From BOG-908 sp964242115 (GTDB taxonomy: Bacteria > Pseudomonadota > Alphaproteobacteria > Acetobacterales > Acetobacteraceae), in the NCBI GenBank assembly GCA_964242115.1, contig CAXSZX010000019.1:35123-99122 (forward strand): a stretch of 64,000 bases of DNA. The letters run 5' to 3'. Each line of letters opens with the position of its first letter. Position 1 is the stretch's first letter. Under the pieces are notes generated by a model. It worked only from the letters and a program-made list of their open reading frames with translations. It did not search any database and had not been told where the DNA came from. Below, in pieces: positions 16,626 to 25,385 of the stretch. The position numbers and the translations under genes are program-made.

Positions 16626-17815
16626 CCGGCCAGCGCCGGCACACGCTGGGCGCCGGCTACCGTCGCAAGCGCCGCTTGGCCGCACAGCTCTTCGTACAGC
16701 ACGCGCGTGCGCCGCCCGATCTCAGGCCAGCCGGGCAGCGCGCTCGCCAGCGCACGTGCCTGGCGTCCGCGCTCCGCGGCCAGCGCCCGGTCGTTGATCA
16801 GCTCGAGCATGGCCTGGCACAGGGACGCCACGTCGCCAGGGGCCACCAGCCGCCCGTCCACGCCGTCGTGCAGCGTCTCGGCGAAGTTGCCCAGGCGTGA
16901 GGCGATCACCGGCCGGCCATGCGCCAGTGCCAGGGAGAGCACCCCGCTCGCCTCGATCTCGCGATACGGGAACACCGCCACGCTGCCAGGCGCGAACACC
17001 GAGGCCACTTCGCAATCCTCGACGAAGCGCGGCTCCAGCACCATGAGGTCGGCGACCCCGCGTGCGGCCGCCAGAGCGCGTAATCCGTCCAGCTCCATAT
17101 AGGGCTGGCCGACGATGCGCAGCCGCGCCTGCCGCCGCGCTGCTTCCGGCAACGCTGCGAACGCCTCGACCAGCAAATCGGCGCCCTTATAGGGCTTGAT
17201 CTTGCCGAACAGCACGAAAGTGAGTTCGCCCTGCATGCTGTCTGGCCCGCCGGTGCCCACCGCGGCGAGCGGCCCGTGCGGCATCAGCGTCACCTTGGCC
17301 GGGTCCACGCCAAGGGCCGCCAGCCGGCCGGCACCCTGCGCGGTGTGCACGATCAGCCGGTCGCAGCCGGCCAGCGAGGCGGCAAACCCAGCGCTCTGCA
17401 GCCGTGCGGTCGGCGCACCGTTGAACGGGTCGGTGTCGTGCACTGTCAGGACCACCGGTGCCACACGGCGGAACGCCGGCAACAGCCTTGCGTCGAACAG
17501 CGGCAGCGGCAGCCACTGGAAGTGGATCACGTCCGGACGCGTCCGGCGCAGCACCGACAGCAGGCGGCGCATGGAGGCCAGGTGGTCCACGCCCTTGACT
17601 GCCAAGCGCAGCTTGGCCGGCAAGGGGCGCAGTGAAGGGTGCCCGGCCACACGGTAGAAGCACGGCTCCACCGCCAGCCCAGCCGCGTCGCCGTCCTCGC
17701 GGGTCAGCGCGCGGCCGTAGAAACTCACCTGCACGTCGGCGGCGCGCAGGCCACCCACGAGAGCCACGTCGTAAGGCAGGGTGAACAGCGACGGGTCGAC
17801 CAGGGCTGCCCGCAT
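16622..17815 (-). CDS. Family 4 glycosyltransferase
   Basis: A 397-residue GT-B enzyme. The N-terminal domain carries DVIHFQWLPLPLF and VVLTVHDTDPF; the C-terminal nucleotide-sugar domain carries LFGKIKPYKGADLLVEAF, LRIVGQPY and VAVFPYREIEASGVLSLALA, where the EIEASGVL block is the GT4 E-x7-E-type donor site. It is a retaining, cytoplasmic-face enzyme expected to add a sugar to the lipid-linked exopolysaccharide unit. The start overlaps the stop of the upstream GT2 gene by one base (TGATG), and its own stop overlaps the next start, so translation is coupled on both sides. Confidence 0.9.
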   Translation of the reverse strand: MRAALVDPSLFTLPYDVALVGGLRAADVQVSFYGRALTREDGDAAGLAVEPCFYRVAGHPSLRPLPAKLRLAVKGVDHLASMRRLLSVLRRTRPDVIHFQWLPLPLFDARLLPAFRRVAPVVLTVHDTDPFNGAPTARLQSAGFAASLAGCDRLIVHTAQGAGRLAALGVDPAKVTLMPHGPLAAVGTGGPDSMQGELTFVLFGKIKPYKGADLLVEAFAALPEAARRQARLRIVGQPYMELDGLRALAAARGVADLMVLEPRFVEDCEVASVFAPGSVAVFPYREIEASGVLSLALAHGRPVIASRLGNFAETLHDGVDGRLVAPGDVASLCQAMLELINDRALAAERGRQARALASALPGWPEIGRRTRVLYEELCGQAALATVAGAQRVPALAG

Positions 17816-19002
17816 CAGGCGTCCACCGTGGCCCGGCGCAGAGCCGGTGCCGCCGCGCGGGCAGAGGCGGGCGGGTTCCAGGTCTGAAAAGTGTCGCCAC
17901 GCAGGGAGCGGAACACCCCCGTTCCGGTGGCCACGAACGCCGCCAGCACCTCATGCAACTTGCCGAGCGGACCGCTTGCGGACCGTGCGACCAGCAGCCC
18001 GCCACCGGCCAGCAACACCAGGGCGCCGAAGCCTGCGGCCGCGCCCAGACCGACAGCCACCGCCAGCACGCCGAACACCGCCGAGGCAGCCAGGAAGTAA
18101 GCGCAAACCCAGCGCAGCAGCTTGTGGGAGACGTATTTGTAACAGTCCAGCGCCGGCAGGCGCATCAGGCTGCCCCACAGCGCCCGGTTCACGTTGAACG
18201 CCTGGCAGGCGATGCGCACCTTGCGGCGGTACTCCTCCGCCGGCCGCGACACCGAGGCTTCGGTCGCCACCGCGTCGGCCACTCGCACCACACGCCCGCC
18301 CTCGCACAACACGGACAGCGAGACGAACATGTCGTCGATCAGATGCGGCGGCGGCGCGCGGTGCATGGACCGGCGGACGGCGAAGATGGAGCCGTCGGCA
18401 CCCATCACCGAGCCGGTGGCACTCTCCAGGGACTTGATGTGCTCCTCCAGCCGCCAGTAGAGCGACCCGGTAGCCGCCGTGCTGGTGCCGGCATCGTCGG
18501 TGTCGACGTAGACCAGGTGGCCGCAGGCGCAGCCTACGGACGGGTCGGCGAAGGGGGCGACCAGCCGCTCCAGCGCGTCGTCCTCGAAACTGACGTTGGC
18601 GTCGCTGAACACCACCACGTCGGCGTCGGTCATCGACACCAGCGTGTTCATGCCGGCCGTCTTGCCCAGCCGCACCGGCGAGACCACCGTGCGGATGCGG
18701 TCGCCGAAGCCGGCCAGAACGTCGGCCGTGCGGTCGGAGGCCGCATCCACGTAGACCAGGATGTCGAGGCCGGGGTGGCGCGCACGCAAGCCCAGCAGGT
18801 TCTCAACCCGGGCGCCGATCACCCGCTCCTCGTTGTAGGCGCATACGCACACCGCCACGCTTTGCGGCGGCCGTCCGGGGCGCAGCGTCCGCGGTGCCAG
18901 GCGGGCAAGCAGACGCAGGCTGAGCGGGTAGGTGACAAACGGGTGGAGCGCGGCCAGCAGGCATGCCGCCGACAGCATCGCGCACAGCAGGGCCATCAGC
19001 AC
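17815..19002 (-). CDS. Membrane-associated family 2 glycosyltransferase
   Basis: A 395-residue GT2 protein with an N-terminal hydrophobic helix (about 1-30), the GT-A domain (VAVCVCAYNEERVIGARVEN; YVDAASDRTADV; the DADVVVFSDANVSFE metal site; MGADGSIFAVRR acceptor region; DDMFVSLSV as the ED-like catalytic loop) and two further hydrophobic segments near residues 295-340. This layout fits inverting transferases such as those in exopolysaccharide loci. GTG start at 19002 is nested in the TAG stop of the co-polymerase gene. The C-terminus is Ala/Arg-rich. Confidence 0.85.
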   Translation of the reverse strand: MLMALLCAMLSAACLLAALHPFVTYPLSLRLLARLAPRTLRPGRPPQSVAVCVCAYNEERVIGARVENLLGLRARHPGLDILVYVDAASDRTADVLAGFGDRIRTVVSPVRLGKTAGMNTLVSMTDADVVVFSDANVSFEDDALERLVAPFADPSVGCACGHLVYVDTDDAGTSTAATGSLYWRLEEHIKSLESATGSVMGADGSIFAVRRSMHRAPPPHLIDDMFVSLSVLCEGGRVVRVADAVATEASVSRPAEEYRRKVRIACQAFNVNRALWGSLMRLPALDCYKYVSHKLLRWVCAYFLAASAVFGVLAVAVGLGAAAGFGALVLLAGGGLLVARSASGPLGKLHEVLAAFVATGTGVFRSLRGDTFQTWNPPASARAAAPALRRATVDA

Positions 19003-21113
19003 TAACCCCGCGAAATCAGGATGGCCGCCAGCGGAGAGCGCGAGAGCCCGCGCAGCCGGGTGCAGGCCTCGCTGGCAGCCGCTTCACGCATCGACACCTC
19101 GTCGAGCACCACCACCGCCATGTCGCTGCTGCGCACCACCCGCGTCGCCTCGGACTCGGCGGCGAACGGGGCGCCCAGCACGATCTGGTCGTACTCCTCG
19201 CGCGCCTCGGCAAGCAGGTTCTCCAGCCAGACGATGCCGCGCTGCGGCACCGGGGCGGACTTCGCCGCGCCCAGCAGTGTGTCGAGCCCCGCCGCCTTGT
19301 CGGCGACGACGCAGTCGCGCCAGGCGGCCTCGCCGCTCATCACCTCTGCCACCCGGCCACCGGGATCGCCCAGCACGCGCAGCATGGCGCCGCCGGCGGG
19401 GTCCTGGTCGATCAGCAGCACCCGCTGGCCGTCATGTGCGGCGACCCGGGCAAACGCGCAGGCCACGTTGCTGGCCGCCACCCCCGGTTGGCCGCCGACG
19501 AAGCCTACCACCCGCGCCGGGGTGCGCGAGACCTGGCCCGCCCGGGTCCGCGCCGTGCGCAGCGCGACCGCATCGGCACCGTTGGGGTCGGCGAGCACCC
19601 GCTCGGCCAGGCCGCGCGCCGCGGCGCGGCCACGCAGGCCGGCCAGCACGTGCAGACCGGCGCCGCGGGCAAAGGCGGCGGCGTCCACCGGCAAGCTGGT
19701 CCGCCGGGTGAACGCCAGAGCCGCCATCGCGGCGAGCAGGGCGCCGCTCATGCCGCCGAACGCGGCGGCCAGCTTGGTGCTCGGGCCGCTGGGCAGGCCG
19801 GGCGCTGTGGCGCGGCTCAGCACCCGCACGTCCGGCGTCTCGGTGCCCGTCGGCTGGGACGAGGTCTGCTGCGCGCGCTCCAGCAGGTTGCGGTAGAGGT
19901 CGCGGCGGGTGGTGGCGTCCTGCTGCAACTGGTCCAGCTCGGCCTGGGTGTTCTGCGCCGAGATGCCCTCCTTGCGGGCGGCGGCGAGCTGGCCCAACAC
20001 GTCGGCCTCGTGGGCGCGGGCCACCTTCAGCTGGGTGGCCAGCGAGGCGACGATGCGCCGCGCCTCGCCGGCGATCTCGGCGCGGGCGGCGGCCAGGTCG
20101 GCGCGCGCGCTGCGCAGCGCCGGGTAGGCCGGGCCGTAACGCTGGTCGAGGTCGGCGACCTTCGACGCCGCCTCGGATTCCTGGCCGCGCAGGCGGGAGA
20201 TGGTCTCCGAGCCCAGCACGCTGGCCAGCGCGTCCGACGAGCCACCGGCGGCCAGCGCCGCTGCGCGGTCGTAGTTCGCCTCGATCTGGCTGCGGTCCAG
20301 CGTGGCCTGCGAGGCGGCGTTGGCCAGCGACTCCACCTGCTGCTGCCCGACGCTGCCGGCGCGGGTGCCCACCACGCCGGACTTGCTGCGCAGGTCACGC
20401 ATCTGCTGCTCGATGCCGGCGATCTCGGTGCGCACCTGGTCGATGCGCTGGGAGATGACGGTGCTGGCACCCTGGTTGGCGTTGACCCGCCGGCTGGCCC
20501 GCTCGGCGATGTAGTCGGCGATCAGCGTGTTGACGAAGTTGGCGGCCAGCCCCGGGTCGCGGGCGCTGAAGCCGAGCCCGATCACCAGGCTGCGGTTGTC
20601 CTGGGTGATCGACAGGCTATGTTGCACCGCGCCCACCAGCGCGTCCTGCGCCGCCTGGGCGCTGTCGGTGTGCTTGTCGGGGGCGCCGGCCGGCAGCAGG
20701 CGCTTGAAGAAGTTTTTGACGTTGCCGATCACGGTCGGCGGCCGCAGCGCGGCGTTGAACTCCGGGTCGCGGTCCAAGTGAAGCTGCATCGTGACCTGTT
20801 GAACCAGCTGGCGGGCGGAGAGCGCCTGCACCTCGGTATGCACCTGCGGCAGCGGGTCCGGCGTGTTGTCGTTGCGCAGCGCGCCCTGCAGCTCCGGGAT
20901 GGCCATGCGGTCGCCTTCCACCGCGAGCAGGCCGTCGGCCGTGTAAACCTTGGGCAGCGTCGTGGTGTAGACGTAGGCGCCGGCGGCGCCCAGCAGCGCG
21001 CAGACGCCGATCGGCAACGCGGCACGGCGCAACTGGCCCGCCAGCGCCGCGGGCGTGGCGAGAGGTGCCGCCGACGCGTCGGCGATCGGCGGCTTCTCCA
21101 CCAGACTATCCAC
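19002..21113 (-). CDS. GumC/Wzc-type polysaccharide co-polymerase with degenerate kinase domain
   Basis: A 703-residue inner-membrane chain-length regulator. N-terminal helix near residues 30-50, a Wzz periplasmic domain with FSARDPGLAANFVNTLIADY, long coiled coils (about 210-400), and a second helix near 455-475 (FGGMSGALLAAMAALAF) preceded by the Pro-rich PGLPSGP. The C-terminal domain resembles a BY-kinase, with RVVGFVGGQPGVAASNVACA at the Walker A position and RVLLIDQDPAGG at Walker A'. The Walker A lacks the GK[ST] core, and no Tyr cluster ends the protein, so phosphorylation activity is doubtful. GTG start at 21113. It would work with the initiating transferase upstream in the same operon. 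Confidence 0.88.
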   Translation of the reverse strand: MDSLVEKPPIADASAAPLATPAALAGQLRRAALPIGVCALLGAAGAYVYTTTLPKVYTADGLLAVEGDRMAIPELQGALRNDNTPDPLPQVHTEVQALSARQLVQQVTMQLHLDRDPEFNAALRPPTVIGNVKNFFKRLLPAGAPDKHTDSAQAAQDALVGAVQHSLSITQDNRSLVIGLGFSARDPGLAANFVNTLIADYIAERASRRVNANQGASTVISQRIDQVRTEIAGIEQQMRDLRSKSGVVGTRAGSVGQQQVESLANAASQATLDRSQIEANYDRAAALAAGGSSDALASVLGSETISRLRGQESEAASKVADLDQRYGPAYPALRSARADLAAARAEIAGEARRIVASLATQLKVARAHEADVLGQLAAARKEGISAQNTQAELDQLQQDATTRRDLYRNLLERAQQTSSQPTGTETPDVRVLSRATAPGLPSGPSTKLAAAFGGMSGALLAAMAALAFTRRTSLPVDAAAFARGAGLHVLAGLRGRAAARGLAERVLADPNGADAVALRTARTRAGQVSRTPARVVGFVGGQPGVAASNVACAFARVAAHDGQRVLLIDQDPAGGAMLRVLGDPGGRVAEVMSGEAAWRDCVVADKAAGLDTLLGAAKSAPVPQRGIVWLENLLAEAREEYDQIVLGAPFAAESEATRVVRSSDMAVVVLDEVSMREAAASEACTRLRGLSRSPLAAILISRG

Positions 21114-21163
21114 GACGTGCCTCCCTTGCCTCTGCCAGCGTAAAATCCCCCGTCCGAGCCAGA

Positions 21164-22504
21164 TCAGGACCCTGACGATACGCGCGCCAGCTCGGCGCCT
21201 TCGCTGACCTGGTCGGACCAGCCGCCGCCGGTCTCCGCAGGCCCGCCCGCCAGCTCCTTCTGCGCCGCCAGCAGCAGCACGTGGTAGATCAGCGCCCGAT
21301 CGCGGAACTGAGCGACGGAGGCATCGTCGTTTGGCTGGACCAGAACGCCCATCTCAACCAAACGTTGCCATTGCGCAGCAGACAGCCGGCAGTTGCCGAC
21401 GATGACCTGCAACCCGGCACGCACCACCGTCATGCGGCCCCATTTGTCCTGCTCGGCGGCGGCGAGCCGGGTCAGCACCTGAGCCACCCGCGGCTCGGCG
21501 GAACCGGCGACCAGCGCGTTGTGGGTGGCCACCACGCCGGAGCTCGCCTCGTCGACCAGCCGATCCACCGCTGCCTTGATGTCGGAAGGCTCCACCGGTA
21601 CCGGGCCATCGCCCAGCTCGGCCCGCCGCAACGCCGCTTGGGCGATGCGCAGGCCCAGCAGCTGCGCCATGTAGGGCATGCCGCGCGCCACGCCGCGCAC
21701 GATCCGCACCGCCAGTGGTGTGAACGCGATGCCCGCCTGCTGGCCGCCGCGCACCAGCATGGTCTCGATCTCGTCAGGGGCGAGCAGCGGCAGGTGGACG
21801 CCCACGATGTTGCGCTGAATGGAGGGATGCTGGCCGATGATCTGCTCCAACGTGTCAGAGACGCCCACCACCAGGAAGGACAGCCTGCTGCCGCGGTCCG
21901 ACAGCAGCTTGATCGTATCCGCCAGCCGCGTGCGCGTCTCCAGATCCAGCACGCGGTCGAACTCGTCTACCACGAACACGGTGCGTTCGGAGGCCAGGCT
22001 TTCGGGCAAGGCGGCCACGTCGGCCGGCCGGATGGCGCGGTGCGGCAGCAGCCCCTCGCAGCCCTCCGCAGTCTCGTCGGCCGGGCCGGACAGCAGCAGC
22101 GAGGCCGGCAGGTCGCGCGCCAACGCGCGGATCATGGTGTCGAACGCGGTTTCCGCCTCGCAGGCGCAGCGCGCCACGATCACGCCGCGGCGGCGTAGTT
22201 GCTCCATCGTGAGGTTTGAGAGCGAGGTCTTGCCGCGCCCGCGCTCGGAGTAGAGGACCACGTGCGCCTGGTCGTCGAGCAGCCCGTCGAGGATGCGCGC
22301 CAGCTCCACCTGGCGACCGACCAGCGTCTTGCGCCCGGCCCGCGGCCGGGTGGGGGTGAACACCTCGTTCGGGGAGGCGGAGACGCGTGGCTCCTGTCTG
22401 GGCGACGGCCCCGCCGTGCGGGCCGGCTGCTGTCCGACAGCACGAGGTGCAACCGGCCGGAAGACCGATCTCAGCCTGTCCCACAGAGTGAGGAGCATTG
22501 CCAT
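21164..22504 (-). CDS. AAA-type ATPase of the polysaccharide operon
   Basis: A 446-residue P-loop ATPase of the AAA_16/STAND-like group: RKTLVGRQVELARILDGLLD leads into Walker A YSERGRGKTSLSNL (about 88-101), Walker B TVFVVDEFDRVLDL near 175, a sensor-like SFLVVGVSDTLEQIIG near 210, then a helical lid and a winged-helix-like C-terminus. The first residues (LWDRLRSVFRPV) are amphipathic and could associate with membrane. Start at ATG 22504 is chosen because it follows the preceding stop by 7 bases. ATPases of ExeA-like type occur in some exopolysaccharide and exosortase loci; a role here in assembly or regulation is inference. It lies between the initiating transferase and the co-polymerase. 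Confidence 0.75.
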   Translation of the reverse strand: MAMLLTLWDRLRSVFRPVAPRAVGQQPARTAGPSPRQEPRVSASPNEVFTPTRPRAGRKTLVGRQVELARILDGLLDDQAHVVLYSERGRGKTSLSNLTMEQLRRRGVIVARCACEAETAFDTMIRALARDLPASLLLSGPADETAEGCEGLLPHRAIRPADVAALPESLASERTVFVVDEFDRVLDLETRTRLADTIKLLSDRGSRLSFLVVGVSDTLEQIIGQHPSIQRNIVGVHLPLLAPDEIETMLVRGGQQAGIAFTPLAVRIVRGVARGMPYMAQLLGLRIAQAALRRAELGDGPVPVEPSDIKAAVDRLVDEASSGVVATHNALVAGSAEPRVAQVLTRLAAAEQDKWGRMTVVRAGLQVIVGNCRLSAAQWQRLVEMGVLVQPNDDASVAQFRDRALIYHVLLLAAQKELAGGPAETGGGWSDQVSEGAELARVSSGS

Positions 22505-22511
22505 GTGCGCG

Positions 22512-23951
22512 CTAGCCCGCTCCACGGCCGCTGACTACCGCCGGGATAGTGCGGGCGATGATCGAAAAATCCTGCCAGATGGTCCAGTTCTTGACGTACC
22601 AGCTGTCGAGCCGGACGCGCTGCGCGTAAGTCGTGTCGCTGCGGCCGCTCACCTGCCACAGGCCGGTGATCCCCGGACGCGTCTCGTAGTAGTAGACGAT
22701 GTCCTCGGCATATTTTGGGATTTCCAGGCTGACGATCGGGCGTGGGCCGACAAGGCTCATCTCCAGCCGCAGCACGTTGAACAGTTGCGGCAGCTCGTCG
22801 AGGCTGGTCTTGCGGAGGAACTTGCCGATCCAGGTCACCCGCGGGTCGGCCCGCAGCTTATGGGTGCGCGTCCACTCTTCTTCGGAGGCCGGATCGCGCT
22901 GGAACAGCCGCTGCAGGGCGGCGTCGCTATCGACCACCATGGAGCGGAACTTCAGGCACTTGAATACCCGTCCGCGCGCCCCGATCCGGGTGTGCGCGTA
23001 GAAGATCGGGCCGCCATCCAGGCCGACCAGGGCGGCGACCAGCAGCATTGCCGGCGCCAACACCAGCAGCGCCGCGGACGCTGCAGCCACGTCGAAGGTG
23101 ATCTTGGCGGCGCGCGCCACCGGCTTGCGCAGGTTGTTGCGGTAACTCACCAGAATAGTGTCCTGGTCCAGGTAGGCATGACGGCGGCCGACCAGCGGCA
23201 GCCCGTCCATGCTGGGCAGGAAGGCATATGGCACCCGCTCGCGAACCAGGCCGGATACCAGGTCGTGCGAAAGGCGCCGCTCGCTCTCATGCGCCAGCAC
23301 CAGCAACTGCGCACGATGCTGGGTCAGCAGGTCGGACCAGCAGCGGCCAGGAGCCGGCTCGCCTGTGCGGCCGACCACCTCGTAGCCCAGCCGCTTGTTG
23401 CGCCGCAGCGCGGCCTCCACCTGCGTCGCCCAGTCGCCGTCGCCGACGATCAAGACCGGCATGCGCCACAGGCCCGCTCTGCCCAGCACTAGCCTGGCCA
23501 CGCCGCGCAGGCCCAGCACGGTCGGCGGGTAGAGCAGCGCCGTGCCGATCACCGCCAGGCGCGAGAGCTGCAGGTCCAGCAGGTAGGCGGCGGCCGCGGC
23601 AAAGGCGAAGGCGGCGAAGGTGGCGCGCACCACGTCGCGGCATTCCGTCCAGAATGGCACCCGGTGTTCGTAGTGGTCGTGCGAGGAGAAGTAGCCGACC
23701 ATGCCGGAGAGCACCGCAGCGGCCAGGGTCATCCCCGATCCGGCCAGCACGTCCTCGCCACGCCGGGCGATGGCCAGGTCCATGACCAGGGCTGCCAGCA
23801 GGAACGCGAGCGTGTCGGCGGTCAGCAGGCCGGCGGCGCAGGCGGTCTGCGTCCAGTTCTGCCGAGCGGCCTTGGCCTGCCGGCCAGCCCAGCCGCCGAC
23901 CTGATCAGGAAAACTGGGGTAGAGACGCTGGATGCGTTGGACTACAGGCAT
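22512..23951 (-). CDS. Undecaprenyl-phosphate sugar phosphotransferase (WbaP-like)
   Basis: Initiates repeat-unit synthesis by moving a sugar-1-phosphate from a nucleotide sugar to undecaprenyl phosphate. The 479-residue product has four N-terminal helices (about 45-160), a CoA-binding-like cytoplasmic domain (PVLIVGDGDWATQVEAAL), a further membrane segment (AAASAALLVLAPAMLLVAAL) and the PHPT catalytic domain: FKCLKFRSMVVDSD, RVTWIGKFLRKTSLDELPQL, LVGPRPIV, and YYYETRPGITGLWQVSGRS. This is WbaP/WcaJ organisation; galactose or glucose as substrate cannot be told from sequence. Start ATG 23951. First gene of the minus-strand operon. Confidence 0.92.
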   Translation of the reverse strand: MPVVQRIQRLYPSFPDQVGGWAGRQAKAARQNWTQTACAAGLLTADTLAFLLAALVMDLAIARRGEDVLAGSGMTLAAAVLSGMVGYFSSHDHYEHRVPFWTECRDVVRATFAAFAFAAAAAYLLDLQLSRLAVIGTALLYPPTVLGLRGVARLVLGRAGLWRMPVLIVGDGDWATQVEAALRRNKRLGYEVVGRTGEPAPGRCWSDLLTQHRAQLLVLAHESERRLSHDLVSGLVRERVPYAFLPSMDGLPLVGRRHAYLDQDTILVSYRNNLRKPVARAAKITFDVAAASAALLVLAPAMLLVAALVGLDGGPIFYAHTRIGARGRVFKCLKFRSMVVDSDAALQRLFQRDPASEEEWTRTHKLRADPRVTWIGKFLRKTSLDELPQLFNVLRLEMSLVGPRPIVSLEIPKYAEDIVYYYETRPGITGLWQVSGRSDTTYAQRVRLDSWYVKNWTIWQDFSIIARTIPAVVSGRGAG

Positions 23952-24180
23952 CGACGAACTCCGATGACGCACCTAAGACGAAACCGCGCGACGCCGACGG
24001 CCAAGGCCGCACGCGGCGCAGACACCCAGGCCGGCATCTGCACCGGCTCCGGCCACCAGGCGCCGCGCGCCAATCTGTCCAGAACCGCTGCTTGGATACG
24101 CTATTGACGGGGTCACAACCAACAAGTTTCCAAAGGTTTTGTGCGGTGCAGCAGTCACGTTTGTTTCAACGTTCTTAACG

Positions 24181-24200
24181 ACGGAAGCTTCCGTTACAAT
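24181..24200. promoter_or_regulatory. Palindrome and -10-like box in the divergent exopolysaccharide promoter region
   Basis: ACGGAAGCTTCCGT (24181-24194) is a perfect 14-bp palindrome, directly followed by TACAAT (24195-24200), a good -10 sequence for the rightward glycosyltransferase gene. The surrounding 308-base gap (23952-24259) is markedly AT-richer in its right half and otherwise shows nothing. An operator role is inferred from position. Confidence 0.4.
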
Positions 24201-24259
24201 CGGATTAACAACGTGACCGACATGTTTTCGGATGAAGATCGAGTAACCTGGAGACTCGC

Positions 24260-25123
24260 ATGCGCCTGTCAGTAGGTTTTGCGACGTGCGGGCGGCCTGA
24301 CACGCTGCTGACGGCAATCCGGCTGGCCCTGCAGCAGACTTGGCCGCCAGACTTCGTATACGTGTGTTACACGAAGCCGGATGACATCACGGGAACGTTA
24401 TCGGACGGCCGGGTGGTCTGCCTGCATAGCGAGGCCGGCCTGCCGCGCCAGCGCAACGTCATCCTCGACGCGGCAGGCGCGTGCGACGTGCTGGTGTTCT
24501 TCGACGACGATTTCTTCGCCGCCCCTACCTACCTCGCAGAGGTGGCGCGCGTCATGGCGGCGTATCCGGACGTGGTGGCCGCAACCGGCCTGCCGTTCGC
24601 CGACGGCGCCCGCGGACCCGGCATCGCTTCCGCCGATGCGCTGGCGATGATCGCCGCCGCCGAAGCGCCGTCCACCGCCTTCGAGCCGGCGCCGCACGCC
24701 TACGGCTGCAACATGGCCATCCGACTGGCCACCGCGCGCGCCCACGGCCTTCGCTTCGACGAGCGCCTGCCGCTCTACGGCTGGTCGGAGGACATGGATT
24801 TCACCCACCGGATCGGCCGCTTCGGCCGCATCGTAAAGCTGCACGGCGCTCGCGGGGTGCACCTCGGTGCGAAGTCCGGCCGGTCGTCGGGGCGCCGGCT
24901 GGGCTACTCGCAAGTCGCCAACCCGCTCTATCTGCGCGCCAAGGGCAGCTACACCTGGCGGCGCGCGCTGGGCAGCGTCGGCCGCAACCTCGCCGCCAAC
25001 ACCGCGCGCGCGCTGTGGTCCGAGCCCTGGGTGGACCGCCGCGGCCGGCTGCTCGGCAACCTGCTGGGCTTCGTCGACCTGGCGCGCGGCCGCCTCGACC
25101 CCGAACGCGTGCTGGAGTTCTGA
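24260..25123 (+). CDS. Family 2 glycosyltransferase
   Basis: A 287-residue soluble GT2 enzyme. N-terminal VGFATCGRPDTLLTAIRLAL, VCLHSEAGLPRQRNVILDAA, metal site VLVFFDDDFFAAPTYL (DDD), then GCNMAIRLATARAHGLRFDE and the YGWSEDMDFTHRIGRFG block with the catalytic ED. The C-terminal third contains two short helices and a basic region. It faces the operator-like palindrome at 24181 and is divergent from the WbaP-like operon, so probably belongs to the same polysaccharide locus. ATG 24260 follows a purine-rich CCTGGAGACTCGC leader. Confidence 0.88.
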   Translation: MRLSVGFATCGRPDTLLTAIRLALQQTWPPDFVYVCYTKPDDITGTLSDGRVVCLHSEAGLPRQRNVILDAAGACDVLVFFDDDFFAAPTYLAEVARVMAAYPDVVAATGLPFADGARGPGIASADALAMIAAAEAPSTAFEPAPHAYGCNMAIRLATARAHGLRFDERLPLYGWSEDMDFTHRIGRFGRIVKLHGARGVHLGAKSGRSSGRRLGYSQVANPLYLRAKGSYTWRRALGSVGRNLAANTARALWSEPWVDRRGRLLGNLLGFVDLARGRLDPERVLEF

Positions 25124-25212
25124 GCGTGGCAGATGTGGGCGTGCGGGCTTCTTGTGTGCCAACCTTAGGCATGCAAGCTGTTACACCAACGTGTCGGAGG
25201 CCGGCCGTTCCG

Positions 25213-25351
25213 AAGCAAGCAAGGCCTTCTTTTTTGAAAAAAAGAAGCAAAAAACTTTTGTCTCCGCTGTCGCGGACTCGTCCGGAGGCGCGCGACAGCG
25301 GAGTCAAAAGTTTTTTGGTCCTTTTTTTCAAAAAAGGACTGCTTGCTTTCT
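25213..25351. repeat. Composite palindromic repeat R6 (b-A-a')
   Basis: Nearly consensus copy: AAGGCCTTCTTTTTT...AAAGAAGC, AAAACTTTTGTCTCC, GCTGTCGCGGAC...GCGCGACAGCGG, AAAAGTTTTTTGGTCC, hairpin GGTCCTTTTTTTCAAAAAAGGACTG, CTTGCTTTC. It separates two co-directional glycosyltransferase genes and is the only copy inside the polysaccharide locus. Confidence 0.9.
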
Positions 25352-25385
25352 GTGAGTCAGCATCTGGGCAAGCTCCGGGCATCCA

